This document shows positions 26,988 through 36,218 of a DNA stretch of 64,000 nucleotides, one piece after another. This stretch comes from Dongia_B soli. Lineage in GTDB: Bacteria > Pseudomonadota > Alphaproteobacteria > Dongiales > Dongiaceae. The position numbers were made by a program, and so were the translations under genes. The notes under the pieces were generated by a model that searched no databases, had not been told where the DNA came from, and was given only the letters and a program-made list of their open reading frames with translations. The stretch's first letter is position 1; each line of letters starts with the position of its first letter. The stretch is from NCBI RefSeq assembly GCF_034044715.1, contig NZ_JAXCLW010000001.1:124001-188000 (forward strand). Direction: 5' to 3'.

Positions 26988-27085
26988 CTGCCACTTCCTG
27001 CGGTCTCGATACCGCCTGCCGGATCGACATCCGCTCCCAGATTCCGGCCTTATCCCCGTCAGGTGCGCCGTGTATTGTGGCGGCC

Positions 27086-30000
27086 ATGTCGGTTACTCAT
27101 TGGTTTCGCCATATCCTTCGGCACGTGAGGGGGACAGCTGACGGTCCAGCGGGGATAAATGCCCGGCAAGACCGCGCCATGCCCCCCATATCTGCGCGAA
27201 AATTTGGCTGGACGCCTTCTTACTGGGCGCCCTACCTAATGACTTATGTCAGCTATCTGATCGCCACGAAGATCGGCGTGATGATGGCCTTGCCAGACAG
27301 TATTTCGCCGGTCTGGCCGGCAAGCGGCGTCGCCCTGGCCATGACCTTGCGTTTCGGCAACCGCGCCGGGGTCGCCATATTCGCCGCCTTCCTCACCGCG
27401 CAATTATTGTGGCCACCATTTCCGACACCGCTCGGCGCCAGTCTGGGAGCAGCTCTCAGCGCGACAATCGAACCGATGCTCTCTGCCTATTTGCTGCGCC
27501 GTTTCGCCGCTTTCGATTCCGCTCTGCCGAGATTTCGCGACGTGGTGGCCTTGATGCTGTTGGGGGCTTCGGTTGGCCCCTTGCTCAACAGTCTTTTTAC
27601 CATCCTGCTTTTTGCGACGACCGGTTCGATTCCCTGGCCGCAATTTTGGCCTGCCATGGAAACCTTCTGGCTCGGCAATGCCGGCGGCGTGTTGATGTTG
27701 AGCGCGGCAACTCTCGTCTGGCTGGAACGGCCGGCCAAGCCGTCGCTGGACTCCGCGGCACTGATCGAAGCCGGCATCATTTTTGGGTTGCTGTCGATCA
27801 TTGTTCTCGGCCTACAACGGCTCGAAATCCTCCAGCACTTGAATCAAACGGATGCGGTCGCCTTCCTGTGTTTCCCGCTGGTGGCCTGGGCGTCAATTCG
27901 GCTGGATCTGCGCTTGTCCAGCGCCATCACCTTGTTGCTCGCCATCGAAAGCATCGTGGTCGCACGATGGGGAATCGGGCCGTTTCGCTATGGCGGACCG
28001 GAAACGGCTATCCTCGTCATCCAACTTCTGATCCTTTCCCTAAACGTCACGAATCAATTACTCGGCGGATTGGCGCGACAGAAAGACGTGGCGGAAGAAA
28101 CCTTGCGCGATCGCGAGGAGTTTCTATCCCTGGCGGTACATGGCAGCAATGACGGATTGTTCGATTTCCACCGTGCGACACGCCACTTATGGCTGTCACC
28201 CAGATGGAAGGAGCAGTTGGGATATGAGGACAAGGAACTCCCCAACCAGCTGGAGACCTGGGAACGTCTGATCCTCCCGGAAGATCGGCAGACGGCATCT
28301 GCCCTATTTGCGGAGATTGATCGCGGTCAGGCAACCCATAGCGATTGCATGATGCGATTCCGCCATAAGCAGGGGCATATCGCGCATATCCTATGTCGAC
28401 TATCGGTGCGCCGTGACGAAAATGGACACGTCATGCGTCTGGTCGGCACGCATACGGATCTGACCGATCTGATCAACGCGCGCGAGGAGCTGGAACATCA
28501 GACGGCCTCCCTGACCCGGCTGGCCCGTGATCTCAATTTGCAGCGCCGGGAAGCGGAAGCGGCAAATGAGGCGAAGTCGGCTTTTCTTGCGACCGTCAGT
28601 CATGAGGTTCGAACGCCGCTGAACGGTGTCATCGGCATGCTCAGCCTGTTGCTCGACACGCCACTGGAATCTGATCAGCGGCGCTATGGCAATACCGCCC
28701 TTGCCTCCGCGGAAGAGCTTTTGATCATCATCAACGACATACTTGACGTCTCGAAGCTGGAAGCGGGGTGCTTGACGCTCGATATCATCGATTGCGACCT
28801 CCCGGCTCTGGTGGAAGGAATCGTGGCTCTTTTCTCTGCCAGAGCGGCCAGCAAAGGCATCAGCCTTTCCGCCGAGATCGACGGCAATGTACCCCGGCAT
28901 ATCCGCAGCGATCCGACGCGGCTTCGGCAGATCCTCATGAATCTGGTCGGCAATGCGGTCAAATTCACCCAGGCCGGCGATGTAGTCATTCGCCTGAAAT
29001 GCCTTGAACGGCAAGGTGACGAACTTGCCGCGGAAACAGCGTGCGTTCCGAGCCATAATCTCGTCATCGATGTCGCCGATACCGGCATCGGCATCGCCTC
29101 GTCACAAATCGAGCATTTGTTCGAGCGCTTCCGGCAAGCCGACGATTCCATCACCCGACGCTTCGGCGGTACCGGTCTCGGCCTCACCATCTCCAAGCAA
29201 CTCATCGAATTGATGGGCGGCCTGATTACAGTTACCAGCGAGCTCGGCATCGGCAGCACTTTCCAGGTGATCTTGCCTTGCATCGAAAGCACTGCCTCTA
29301 CGGAGGCCGGTACCTCCTCGGCGTTCAACGGCGCCAAAAGCTTTGAACCATGTCATGTGCTGGTGGTTGAAGATAATGCCGTGAACCGGGCCTTGGTCAC
29401 GGAAATGCTGAGTCGCGCCGGCCACCGGGTCACCACAGTCGAGAACGGCAGGGCAGCTTTGGCCGCGGTCGCACGCGATCATTTCGATATCATCGTGATG
29501 GATGTACAAATGCCGGAAGTCGATGGCGTCACCGCCATGCAATGGATTCGCGAACGCGATGACAACCGGGCGCAGACGCCCATTATCGCGCTGACGGCAG
29601 ATACCATGACGGGAAGCCGCGAGCGCTTCATGGCCGCCGGCTTCAGTGACTATCTGGAAAAGCCCGTCCGCGCGGTTAAATTGCTGGAGACGATTTCACG
29701 GCATCTCAGCACGGCAAATGGCGCGAACAACGGAGGGGCCGGCGCCCGGCTGCCCGAATGGACGCAGCAGTCGCCAGCCCCCCGACTCGTCACCACCGAC
29801 ACGAGCGAATTTGCAGCATTGTCAGATCGGCCTCGCAACGCTGATTTTCGTCATATGGTGAACACTTGGGCCGGCGACATCCAGCATGACTTACGCCGCC
29901 TTCACACGGCGATCGACCTTGGCGACTACGATGCCTGCCAACATGCCTTGGAGAGTCTGGCAACGGATGCCCAAGGGATCGGCGCCAGCAGCCTTGCGGA

Positions 30001-30139
30001 TCTGGCTCGCCATATTTCGGCAACGGCCGATAATGTCGAAACGATTTTTGCCTGGTTGTCCCGGGTTCAAAGCGTTGCAGAGCGGGTTATCACCCGCTTG
30101 ACTGAAGAATACCATACCGATACGGAGATGAAGGCGTGA
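27086..30139 (+). CDS. Hybrid sensor histidine kinase: MASE1 - PAS - HisKA - HATPase - receiver - degenerate Hpt-like tail
   Basis: About 1017 residues from ATG 27086. The N-terminal 320 or so residues form a MASE1-type membrane sensor (SPVWPASGVALA near its start). Next come a PAS/PAC unit (about 350-470), the HisKA box with phospho-His H506 (VSHEVRTPLNG), HATPase with N box (LVGNAVKF), DTGIGI and GGTGLGL, and a receiver with phospho-Asp D806 (VMDVQMPEVDG). The C-terminal helical region (about 925-1005) aligns with Hpt domains but has Glu956 where the phosphorylated His should be. Other starts are TTG 26984 and ATG 27179. The stop overlaps the next gene (GTGA). The signal sensed is unknown. 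Confidence 0.9.
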   Translation: MSVTHWFRHILRHVRGTADGPAGINARQDRAMPPISARKFGWTPSYWAPYLMTYVSYLIATKIGVMMALPDSISPVWPASGVALAMTLRFGNRAGVAIFAAFLTAQLLWPPFPTPLGASLGAALSATIEPMLSAYLLRRFAAFDSALPRFRDVVALMLLGASVGPLLNSLFTILLFATTGSIPWPQFWPAMETFWLGNAGGVLMLSAATLVWLERPAKPSLDSAALIEAGIIFGLLSIIVLGLQRLEILQHLNQTDAVAFLCFPLVAWASIRLDLRLSSAITLLLAIESIVVARWGIGPFRYGGPETAILVIQLLILSLNVTNQLLGGLARQKDVAEETLRDREEFLSLAVHGSNDGLFDFHRATRHLWLSPRWKEQLGYEDKELPNQLETWERLILPEDRQTASALFAEIDRGQATHSDCMMRFRHKQGHIAHILCRLSVRRDENGHVMRLVGTHTDLTDLINAREELEHQTASLTRLARDLNLQRREAEAANEAKSAFLATVSHEVRTPLNGVIGMLSLLLDTPLESDQRRYGNTALASAEELLIIINDILDVSKLEAGCLTLDIIDCDLPALVEGIVALFSARAASKGISLSAEIDGNVPRHIRSDPTRLRQILMNLVGNAVKFTQAGDVVIRLKCLERQGDELAAETACVPSHNLVIDVADTGIGIASSQIEHLFERFRQADDSITRRFGGTGLGLTISKQLIELMGGLITVTSELGIGSTFQVILPCIESTASTEAGTSSAFNGAKSFEPCHVLVVEDNAVNRALVTEMLSRAGHRVTTVENGRAALAAVARDHFDIIVMDVQMPEVDGVTAMQWIRERDDNRAQTPIIALTADTMTGSRERFMAAGFSDYLEKPVRAVKLLETISRHLSTANGANNGGAGARLPEWTQQSPAPRLVTTDTSEFAALSDRPRNADFRHMVNTWAGDIQHDLRRLHTAIDLGDYDACQHALESLATDAQGIGASSLADLARHISATADNVETIFAWLSRVQSVAERVITRLTEEYHTDTEMKA

Positions 30140-31473
30140 TACAAGCAGGAAAGCGATCCCAAGCCGCCAATGCCGAGATCATCGGTGAGCAACTGCGCGA
30201 ACTTGGCGCCATGAAATTGGATTGGCGCAGCAAAGGCGTTCCCGGAGCGGCAGAAGCGTCGAAGCTGGCTGAAACCGCCTGGAATGTTCTGGCCGGCGAC
30301 CTGCCCTTTCCCGTCGCGGTCCTCAAACAAACAGCGCTGCGGCACAACAGCAATTGGATGCAGCGCTTTCTCGCGGCAACAGGCGTCTCGCTCGCGCCGC
30401 ACGGTAAAACCACCATGGCGCCGCAGCTTTTTGCCCAGCAGTTAAACGATGGCTGCTGGGGTATTACGGTCGCCACCGCCCAGCAAGCGATCGTCTGTGC
30501 GGAAGCGGGAATCAGGCGCATCCTGATGGCCAACCAATTGGTCGGCGCGGCGAATATTGCCCAGATACTCAGCTTGCTGCGGTCCACGCCGGACCTGGAT
30601 TTCTATTGCTATGTCGATTCCGCCAGCGGTGTCGGGTTACTGGCGGAAGCGTTGCGTGGCTATCACGATTTATCTCTGAATGTCCTGCTCGAAATGGGTG
30701 TCAAAGGCGGCCGTACCGGTTGCCGCAGCATCGCCGATGCCGTCACCGTTCTTCATGCCATCGCCAAGGTCAAGGAGATCAAGCTGCGTGGCGTGGCCGG
30801 ATTTGAAGGCATGATCCACGGCGCCAGTCAGGCTGAAACCGAGGCCCGGGTTACCGCCTTCCTGGATTTGATGGCCGAAGCCTTCATGCTCTGTCGCGAG
30901 CGTCAAGCCTTTGCGCATGAGGCCGAAGCCATCATCAGCGCCGGCGGCTCATCCTTCTTCGATATCGTCGCGCACCGGCTGAAGGAGATGCGCGATCCCG
31001 GACCGACCCGCATCGTCATTCGCAGCGGCTGCTATCTGACCCATGATTCCGGTCTCTATGACGATGGCTTTCCGGAACTGGCGCGACGCCTGCCACGTGA
31101 TCTGGCGCAGCAACTGGGATCGTTGCAGCCAGGCCTTTTCATCTGGAGCTGCGTGCAGTCGCGCCCGGAACCCGGCTTGGCGCTCCTGACCATGGGCAAG
31201 CGCGATGCTTCCCACGATGCCGGATTGCCGATCCCGGTTTTGCGTGGCCGTACGGGCTCGACCGAGACGACACCTCTGGACCGGCAATGGCAGATCAAAC
31301 AGATGAACGATCAGCACGCCTATCTGCATCTGCCGGAACCCGCCGATCTGCAGGTTGGTGACCTGATCTGCTGCGGCATTTCCCACCCTTGCACGACTTT
31401 CGACAAATGGCGCGTCATTCCCCTGGTTGATGACAATTGGAGCGTCACGGGCGCGGTGCACACCTATTTCTGA
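30136..31473 (+). CDS. Alanine-racemase-fold PLP enzyme of the D-threonine aldolase / D-serine dehydratase type
   Basis: 445 residues from a GTG that overlaps the kinase stop; ATG 30211 (MKLDWRSK) is an alternative start. The N-terminal alanine-racemase-like barrel has the PLP lysine K91 in APHGKTTMAP. The C-terminal D-serine-dehydratase-like domain has ISHPCTTF, a probable metal-binding His/Cys pair. Such enzymes cleave or deaminate D-amino acids such as D-Ser and D-Thr. The exact substrate is not readable. Coupling to a sensor kinase and to a small membrane protein downstream suggests that a D-amino acid or a related compound is handled by this operon. Confidence 0.82.
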   Translation: MIQAGKRSQAANAEIIGEQLRELGAMKLDWRSKGVPGAAEASKLAETAWNVLAGDLPFPVAVLKQTALRHNSNWMQRFLAATGVSLAPHGKTTMAPQLFAQQLNDGCWGITVATAQQAIVCAEAGIRRILMANQLVGAANIAQILSLLRSTPDLDFYCYVDSASGVGLLAEALRGYHDLSLNVLLEMGVKGGRTGCRSIADAVTVLHAIAKVKEIKLRGVAGFEGMIHGASQAETEARVTAFLDLMAEAFMLCRERQAFAHEAEAIISAGGSSFFDIVAHRLKEMRDPGPTRIVIRSGCYLTHDSGLYDDGFPELARRLPRDLAQQLGSLQPGLFIWSCVQSRPEPGLALLTMGKRDASHDAGLPIPVLRGRTGSTETTPLDRQWQIKQMNDQHAYLHLPEPADLQVGDLICCGISHPCTTFDKWRVIPLVDDNWSVTGAVHTYF

Positions 31474-31516
31474 AACAAGCCCATCCGTAAATTCGAAACA
31501 TATTACCGAGGAAAAT

Positions 31517-31861
31517 ATGCAAGCTGCGTTGCTGCCGATCGGCATGTTGCTGCTGTCGAACATCTTCATGACCTTCGCCTGGTACGGTCATTTGAAATTC
31601 AAAAGCGCCCCACTTTTTCTGGTCATCGTCGTCAGTTGGAGCATCGCGTTCTTCGAATATTGCCTGGCGGTGCCCGCCAACCGCTTTGGCAGCAGCTACT
31701 ATTCGGCAGCACAACTCAAGACCATCCAGGAGATTGTCACATTGCTGGTATTCAGCATCTTCTCCTGGCTGTATCTGGGCGAAGCGATCCGCTGGAATCA
31801 TCTGGTGGGCTTTGCCCTGATCTGCAGTGCTGCCTTCTTCATTTTCCATGACTGGTCTTGA
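31517..31861 (+). CDS. Small DMT-family membrane protein (DUF486)
   Basis: 114 residues, four membrane helices, with NIFMTFAWYGHLKFK and EYCLAVPANRFGSSYYSAAQLK typical of the DUF486/DMT family, half-size relatives of drug/metabolite transporters that probably dimerise. ATG 31517 has GAGG about six bases upstream, so the 30 residues before it in frame are not counted. It sits 43 bases after the PLP enzyme gene. Its stop overlaps an in-frame TTG of the deaminase gene. Transport of the operon's substrate or product is inferred. Confidence 0.85.
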   Translation: MQAALLPIGMLLLSNIFMTFAWYGHLKFKSAPLFLVIVVSWSIAFFEYCLAVPANRFGSSYYSAAQLKTIQEIVTLLVFSIFSWLYLGEAIRWNHLVGFALICSAAFFIFHDWS

Positions 31862-31884
31862 CCCTTGGGATCGGGGGCCGCAGG

Positions 31885-32394
31885 ATGCCTGCCCGTCAAG
31901 ATGAGGAAATGATGCAGGAATTGCTGAAAGGCCGATCTGGCGAGACGCAGCCGGCGCTCGATGGAGAGGCACTGACCGAGGCCGATGAGGCCCTGATCGA
32001 AGCCGCCCGTCAGCTGATCATGGCGCGCTATACCGAAAACCGGCATCATATCGCGGCGGCAGTACGCGGTGCCTCCGGGCGCATCTATACCGGGCTGCAT
32101 CTCGACACCTATGTCGGCCGGGCCTCCGTCTGTGCCGAGGCCGTCGCCTTGGGACAGGCGCTGACCGCCGGGGAAACCGCGATCGACGCCATCGTTTCGC
32201 TCCGCCATCCCCGGCCGCGCGAGCAACACCGTGATTGCAAGGTTGTTTCGCCCTGCGGCATTTGCCGGGAAATGCTGACCGATTTCGCCGCCGGCTGTGC
32301 CGTCATTCTGGCGGAGCCGGCAAATGGCGGATCACGACTGAGGCGAGTGCCAGTCGCAAGTTTGCTCCCGGAAAAATATCGCCGCCAGCCGTAA
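31885..32394 (+). CDS. Cytidine deaminase-like zinc enzyme
   Basis: About 169 residues from ATG 31885; an in-frame TTG at 31858 overlaps the previous stop. The zinc site is complete: Cys83 and catalytic Glu85 in CAEAVALG, and Cys124 and Cys127 in PCGICRE. The domain is like tetrameric cytidine deaminase or blasticidin-S deaminase, with an N-terminal extension of about 40 residues. Cytidine salvage is the default guess. Its place behind a D-amino-acid enzyme and exporter leaves room for another aminated substrate. Confidence 0.85.
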   Translation: MPARQDEEMMQELLKGRSGETQPALDGEALTEADEALIEAARQLIMARYTENRHHIAAAVRGASGRIYTGLHLDTYVGRASVCAEAVALGQALTAGETAIDAIVSLRHPRPREQHRDCKVVSPCGICREMLTDFAAGCAVILAEPANGGSRLRRVPVASLLPEKYRRQP

Positions 32395-32524
32395 GTTAAG
32401 TAAATCCTATCAGACGGCTGCGTCAGTCAGTCCCGTCCATTATCCGCTTTTCTACTGGCCTTTACGGGTCATGGCGCTATCTTTGCGCCGATTGTACCGC
32501 TGGTGGCCCGTGCCGAGGTTAATT

Positions 32525-33619
32525 GTGAGCCTGACCCAGACCGTTTCCGCCAACCGTGCCGGCAATGCCCAGCCACTGCCCGCCAGCCTTCCGGGCGATC
32601 GGGCGGTCGGCGTCTGGCTGCTGGTGATCTGCTTCATGATTTTGGGCCAGTTCCTGATCGGCGCGGTGACCCGGTTGACCGGCTCCGGCCTGTCGATCAT
32701 GGAGTGGAAGCCGATCATCGGTTTCATTCCGCCGCTGAACGAGGCGCAGTGGACCCACGCTTTCGACCTCTACAAGCAGACGATGCAGTACAAGGACATC
32801 AATGCGGACATGACCCTGGCCGGGTTCCAGGGCATTTTCTGGTGGGAGTATATCCACCGGGTCTGGGCGCGGCTGATCGGCTTCGTCTTCCTGGCGCCCT
32901 TCCTGTGGTTCCTGGTGAAGGGCTGGATCCGCAAAGCCTGGCGCGGCAAGCTCATCACCATGTTCGTGCTGGGCGGCCTGCAAGGCCTGATGGGCTGGGT
33001 CATGGTCGCCAGCGGTTTCGAGGATCGCACCAGTGTGAGCCAGTACCGGCTGGTCGCGCATCTGCTGTTGGCGCTGCTGATCTATGGCTACATTCTCTGG
33101 TCGGCGCTGGATCTGCTGCAGCCGTCACCCTTGGCAGCGCGGCAAGCACCGGCGAGGAGCCTGCGCCGGCATGGCTGGATCATGCTGGCCTTCATCGTCC
33201 TGGAAATCGGCCTCGGCGGCTTCGTCGCCGGCCTGCATGGCGGGTTGATCTACAATAACTTCCCGATGATGGGCGAACATTTCATCGCCGATGATCTGTT
33301 CTTCCAATCACCCTGGTGGATCAATTTCTTCGAAAATCCGGGAACCGCGCAATTCATGCACCGGCTGATGGCAATGATCGTTGCCCTAACGCTCTTTGCT
33401 TTTGTCATCCGCGTCTGTCGCGGCGGTCTGCCGGACCGGCTGCAATTCCGCGCCTATTATCTCATCCTCGGCGTCATCCTGCAGATCGGCCTCGGCATCT
33501 CGACCTTGATGCTGGTAGTGCCGGTGTCACTGGCGACGGTTCATCAGGGTGGCGCGATCATTCTGTTCTCGCTGGCGCTGTTCGCACTGCACGGCTTGAA
33601 GCGGGTGGAGGCGATATGA
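32525..33619 (+). CDS. ctaA: Heme A synthase (COX15/CtaA, alphaproteobacterial type)
   Basis: CtaA oxidises heme O to heme A for aa3-type oxidases in the inner membrane. Eight membrane helices are visible. The four heme-ligand histidines are in EYIHRVWAR, RLVAHLLLA, QFMHRLMAM and ATVHQGG. The family signature LTGSGLSIMEWKP follows the first helix. GTG 32525 is chosen because GAGG lies six bases upstream; ATG 32471 would add 18 residues. Its stop overlaps the cobW-type gene (ATGA). It complements the small oxidase subunit at 21.6 kb. Confidence 0.95.
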   Translation: MSLTQTVSANRAGNAQPLPASLPGDRAVGVWLLVICFMILGQFLIGAVTRLTGSGLSIMEWKPIIGFIPPLNEAQWTHAFDLYKQTMQYKDINADMTLAGFQGIFWWEYIHRVWARLIGFVFLAPFLWFLVKGWIRKAWRGKLITMFVLGGLQGLMGWVMVASGFEDRTSVSQYRLVAHLLLALLIYGYILWSALDLLQPSPLAARQAPARSLRRHGWIMLAFIVLEIGLGGFVAGLHGGLIYNNFPMMGEHFIADDLFFQSPWWINFFENPGTAQFMHRLMAMIVALTLFAFVIRVCRGGLPDRLQFRAYYLILGVILQIGLGISTLMLVVPVSLATVHQGGAIILFSLALFALHGLKRVEAI

Positions 33620-34731
33620 ACGACAGCGCAGCGCAAACGTCCGAGGCTCCGGTGAAGGAGAAAACGCTGGATAAGCTTCCGGTTTCGGTGATCACCGGCT
33701 TCCTCGGCTCCGGCAAGACGACCTTGCTCCGCCATCTCCTGACCCAGGATTGGATGGCCGATACCGCCGTCGTCATTAATGAATTCGGCGAGATCGGCCT
33801 GGATCATGAGCTGGTCGAGGCGGCCAGCGAAGATACGATCCTGCTTTCTTCCGGCTGCTTGTGCTGCACCGTGCGCGGCGATCTCATCGATACTTTGCGG
33901 CGACTTTATAAGCAGCGCGATCGCGGCGAAATTCCCCCCTTCCGCCGGCTGGTGATCGAGACCACCGGCCTTGCCGATCCCGCGCCCATCCTGCATACCC
34001 TGATCGGCGACCCTTTGCTTTCCGCCTTCTATCGCCTGGACGGCGTCGTCACTACGGTAGATGCGGTCAATGCCATGGCGCAGATGGACCGCCAGCCGGA
34101 ACCGGTGAAGCAGGCTGCCGTGGCCGATCGCCTCTTGCTGACCAAGACCGATTTAATGGATGAGATTACGCTGCAAAAGCTCGAACAGCGCCTGCGCGAT
34201 CTCAATCCGGCGGCACCGATTTATCGCATCGTCCAGGGTCAGGTCGACGCCAGGCATTTATTCAATGCCGGCCTCTATGATCCTGAAACAAAGAGCCTTG
34301 ATGTGCAGCGCTGGCTGCGTGAAGAGGCTTACAACGCACCGGATCATGATGATACGCATGGCGGTCATGACCACCATCGTACCGGCGATCATCATCACGC
34401 GCATGACGTCAATCGCCATGACGATCACATCCGCGCCTTTTGCCTCACGCATGACGCACCGCTGGATTGGGATCGCTTCGTCGCCTGGATCGAAATGCTC
34501 ACGACGACGCAGGGCGCCAATCTGCTGCGGGTGAAAGGAATCCTGAACGTTGCCGGTGAAGACAAACCTGTCGCCGTTCATGGCGTGCAGCATCTGTTTC
34601 ATCCGGCCGTCGTGCTGCCGGCATGGCCGAGCGAGGATCGGCGATCGCGCCTTGTCTTCATCACCCGCGACCTCGACCGCGACGTCCTTGGCAAGTCCTT
34701 GGCGGATTTCCAAAAATCGGCAGTCATATGA
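33616..34731 (+). CDS. CobW/COG0523 G3E-family GTPase, metal chaperone
   Basis: 371 residues. Walker A GFLGSGKT is at 28-35, the metal-binding CLCC motif at 81-84 and NKxD-like TKTD in the middle. A long His/Asp-rich metal loop spans about 242-272. A CobW C-terminal domain follows (FCLTHDAPLDWDRF). These GTPases deliver metals (Zn, Co) to client enzymes. The ATGA overlap with ctaA means that the two are translated together. A metal-supply role for cytochrome oxidase assembly is possible but only inferred. Confidence 0.9.
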   Translation: MNDSAAQTSEAPVKEKTLDKLPVSVITGFLGSGKTTLLRHLLTQDWMADTAVVINEFGEIGLDHELVEAASEDTILLSSGCLCCTVRGDLIDTLRRLYKQRDRGEIPPFRRLVIETTGLADPAPILHTLIGDPLLSAFYRLDGVVTTVDAVNAMAQMDRQPEPVKQAAVADRLLLTKTDLMDEITLQKLEQRLRDLNPAAPIYRIVQGQVDARHLFNAGLYDPETKSLDVQRWLREEAYNAPDHDDTHGGHDHHRTGDHHHAHDVNRHDDHIRAFCLTHDAPLDWDRFVAWIEMLTTTQGANLLRVKGILNVAGEDKPVAVHGVQHLFHPAVVLPAWPSEDRRSRLVFITRDLDRDVLGKSLADFQKSAVI

Positions 34732-34742
34732 GCCCGGCCTGA

Positions 34743-34774
34743 GTGAGGACAGCTCACTACTTTTCCGGTTTTAC
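34743..34774 (+). terminator. Probable terminator after ctaA-cobW
   Basis: AGTGAG (34743-34748) and CTCACT (34754-34759) pair around a 5-base loop, followed by the T-rich ACTTTTCCGGTTTT. It lies just downstream of the cobW-type gene. Confidence 0.45.
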
Positions 34775-34932
34775 ATTCCCCCAACGCCGCGTTAGGGTTT
34801 TGCCTGTCAGGCGTACGTGCAAGCTCAAGACGCGGCGCCGCAGCCATCGGTGGATCGTTTCAGATTGAGGGCGAAACGGTCGGCAACCCGAGCGGCTGAG
34901 CAGATCTGGGAAACATCTTTCGAGGAGGCATT

Positions 34933-36102
34933 ATGTCCTATTCGGCGAGGCTGGTGGCGTCCGCCCTGGCATCGACCATCGGCGTCCTGTCGATGAGCGG
35001 CGCGGCGATGGCCGACATGCTGAAGGCTATCGGTGACGGCGAAGGCGAAGTGGCGATCGTCGCTTGGCCGGGCTACATCGAGCGCGGAGAATCCGACAAG
35101 AATTACGACTGGGTTACCGATTTCGAGAAGGAAACCGGCTGTAAGGTGACGGTGAAGACCGCCGGCAGCTCGGACGAAATGGTGTCGCTGATGAATGGCG
35201 GCGGCTTCGACCTGGTCACCGCATCGGGCGATGCTTCGCTGCGGCTGATCAAGGGCGGCACCGTCCAGGAGATCAACACCGCTTTGATTCCCGGCTATGA
35301 CAACATCGATCCGAAATTGCAATCGGCGCCGTGGCATACGGTCGATGGCAAGCATTACGGCGTGCCCTGGCAGTGGGGCCCGAACGTCCTGATGTACAAC
35401 CAGAAGGTCTTCGAGAACGCGCCGCAGAGCTGGAGCGTGGTGTTCGAGCCGCAGAAGCTGCCGGACGGCAAGTCCAACAAGGGCCGGGTGGAAGCTTATT
35501 ACGGGCCGATCTATATTGCCGATGCGGCGCTCTACCTGATGTCGCATAAGCCTGAACTCGGCATCAAGGACCCTTATGAACTGACCCAGCCGCAATTCGA
35601 CGCGGCGGTGGAATTGCTGCGCGGCCAGCGCCAGCTGGTGACGAAATATTGGAGCGACGCCGCCGCCCAGGTCGATGACTTCACCTCTGAAGGTGTTGTT
35701 GCTTCGACCTCCTGGCCCTATCAGGTGAATACGCTGCGTTCCGCCGGCAAGGTCAATATCGGCATGACCATCCCACAGGAAGGCGCCACTGGCTGGGCCG
35801 ATACCACGATGATGCACAGCGATGCGCCGCATCCGAACTGTGCCTATAAGTGGCTGGCCCATTCCCTGAGCCCCAAGACCCAGGCCGGCGTCGCCGCCTG
35901 GTTCGGCAGTGTTCCGGCGGTCCCGGCGGCCTGCAAGGAAGAGATCATCGGCGAAGTTGGCTGCCGCAATAACGGTTCGCAGCTCTTCAACCTGATCCAC
36001 TTCTGGAAGACCCCCACTAAGGAATGCGGCAGCGGCAGTGACGCCTGCGTGCCCTATAAGGACTGGGTCGCGGCCTATCAGTCGATCCAAAGCGGCCAGT
36101 AA
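34933..36102 (+). CDS. Polyamine-type ABC transporter substrate-binding protein (PotD/PotF-like)
   Basis: 389 residues with a signal peptide ending at AMA/D27. The family start of the mature domain is EVAIVAWPGYIERG, with DLVTASGDASLRL and GVPWQWGPNVLMYN as in spermidine/putrescine-binding proteins. Cysteines near the C-terminus (CKEEIIGEVGC and further) may form disulfides. A strong ribosome site (GAGGAGG) precedes ATG 34933. It is the first gene of the five-gene operon and is followed by an intra-operon terminator that should raise its share of mRNA. Polyamine versus related amine substrates is inferred. Confidence 0.9.
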   Translation: MSYSARLVASALASTIGVLSMSGAAMADMLKAIGDGEGEVAIVAWPGYIERGESDKNYDWVTDFEKETGCKVTVKTAGSSDEMVSLMNGGGFDLVTASGDASLRLIKGGTVQEINTALIPGYDNIDPKLQSAPWHTVDGKHYGVPWQWGPNVLMYNQKVFENAPQSWSVVFEPQKLPDGKSNKGRVEAYYGPIYIADAALYLMSHKPELGIKDPYELTQPQFDAAVELLRGQRQLVTKYWSDAAAQVDDFTSEGVVASTSWPYQVNTLRSAGKVNIGMTIPQEGATGWADTTMMHSDAPHPNCAYKWLAHSLSPKTQAGVAAWFGSVPAVPAACKEEIIGEVGCRNNGSQLFNLIHFWKTPTKECGSGSDACVPYKDWVAAYQSIQSGQ

Positions 36103-36116
36103 GACCGCTAGCGATC

Positions 36117-36154
36117 TGGGGGCGGATCAGCCATGATCCGCCCCCATTGTATTT
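36117..36154 (+). terminator. Intra-operon terminator after the substrate-binding protein gene
   Basis: TGGGGGCGGATCA (36117-36129) and TGATCCGCCCCCA (36134-36146) form a perfect 13-bp stem with a GCCA loop, followed by TTGTATTTT. It lies between the binding-protein and ATPase genes and probably terminates only partly. Confidence 0.88.
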
Positions 36155-36218
36155 TCTGACCGCTCAATTCAAAAACCTTATCTTCAACGACGGATCATAG
36201 GATTCCCCGATCGCTATC

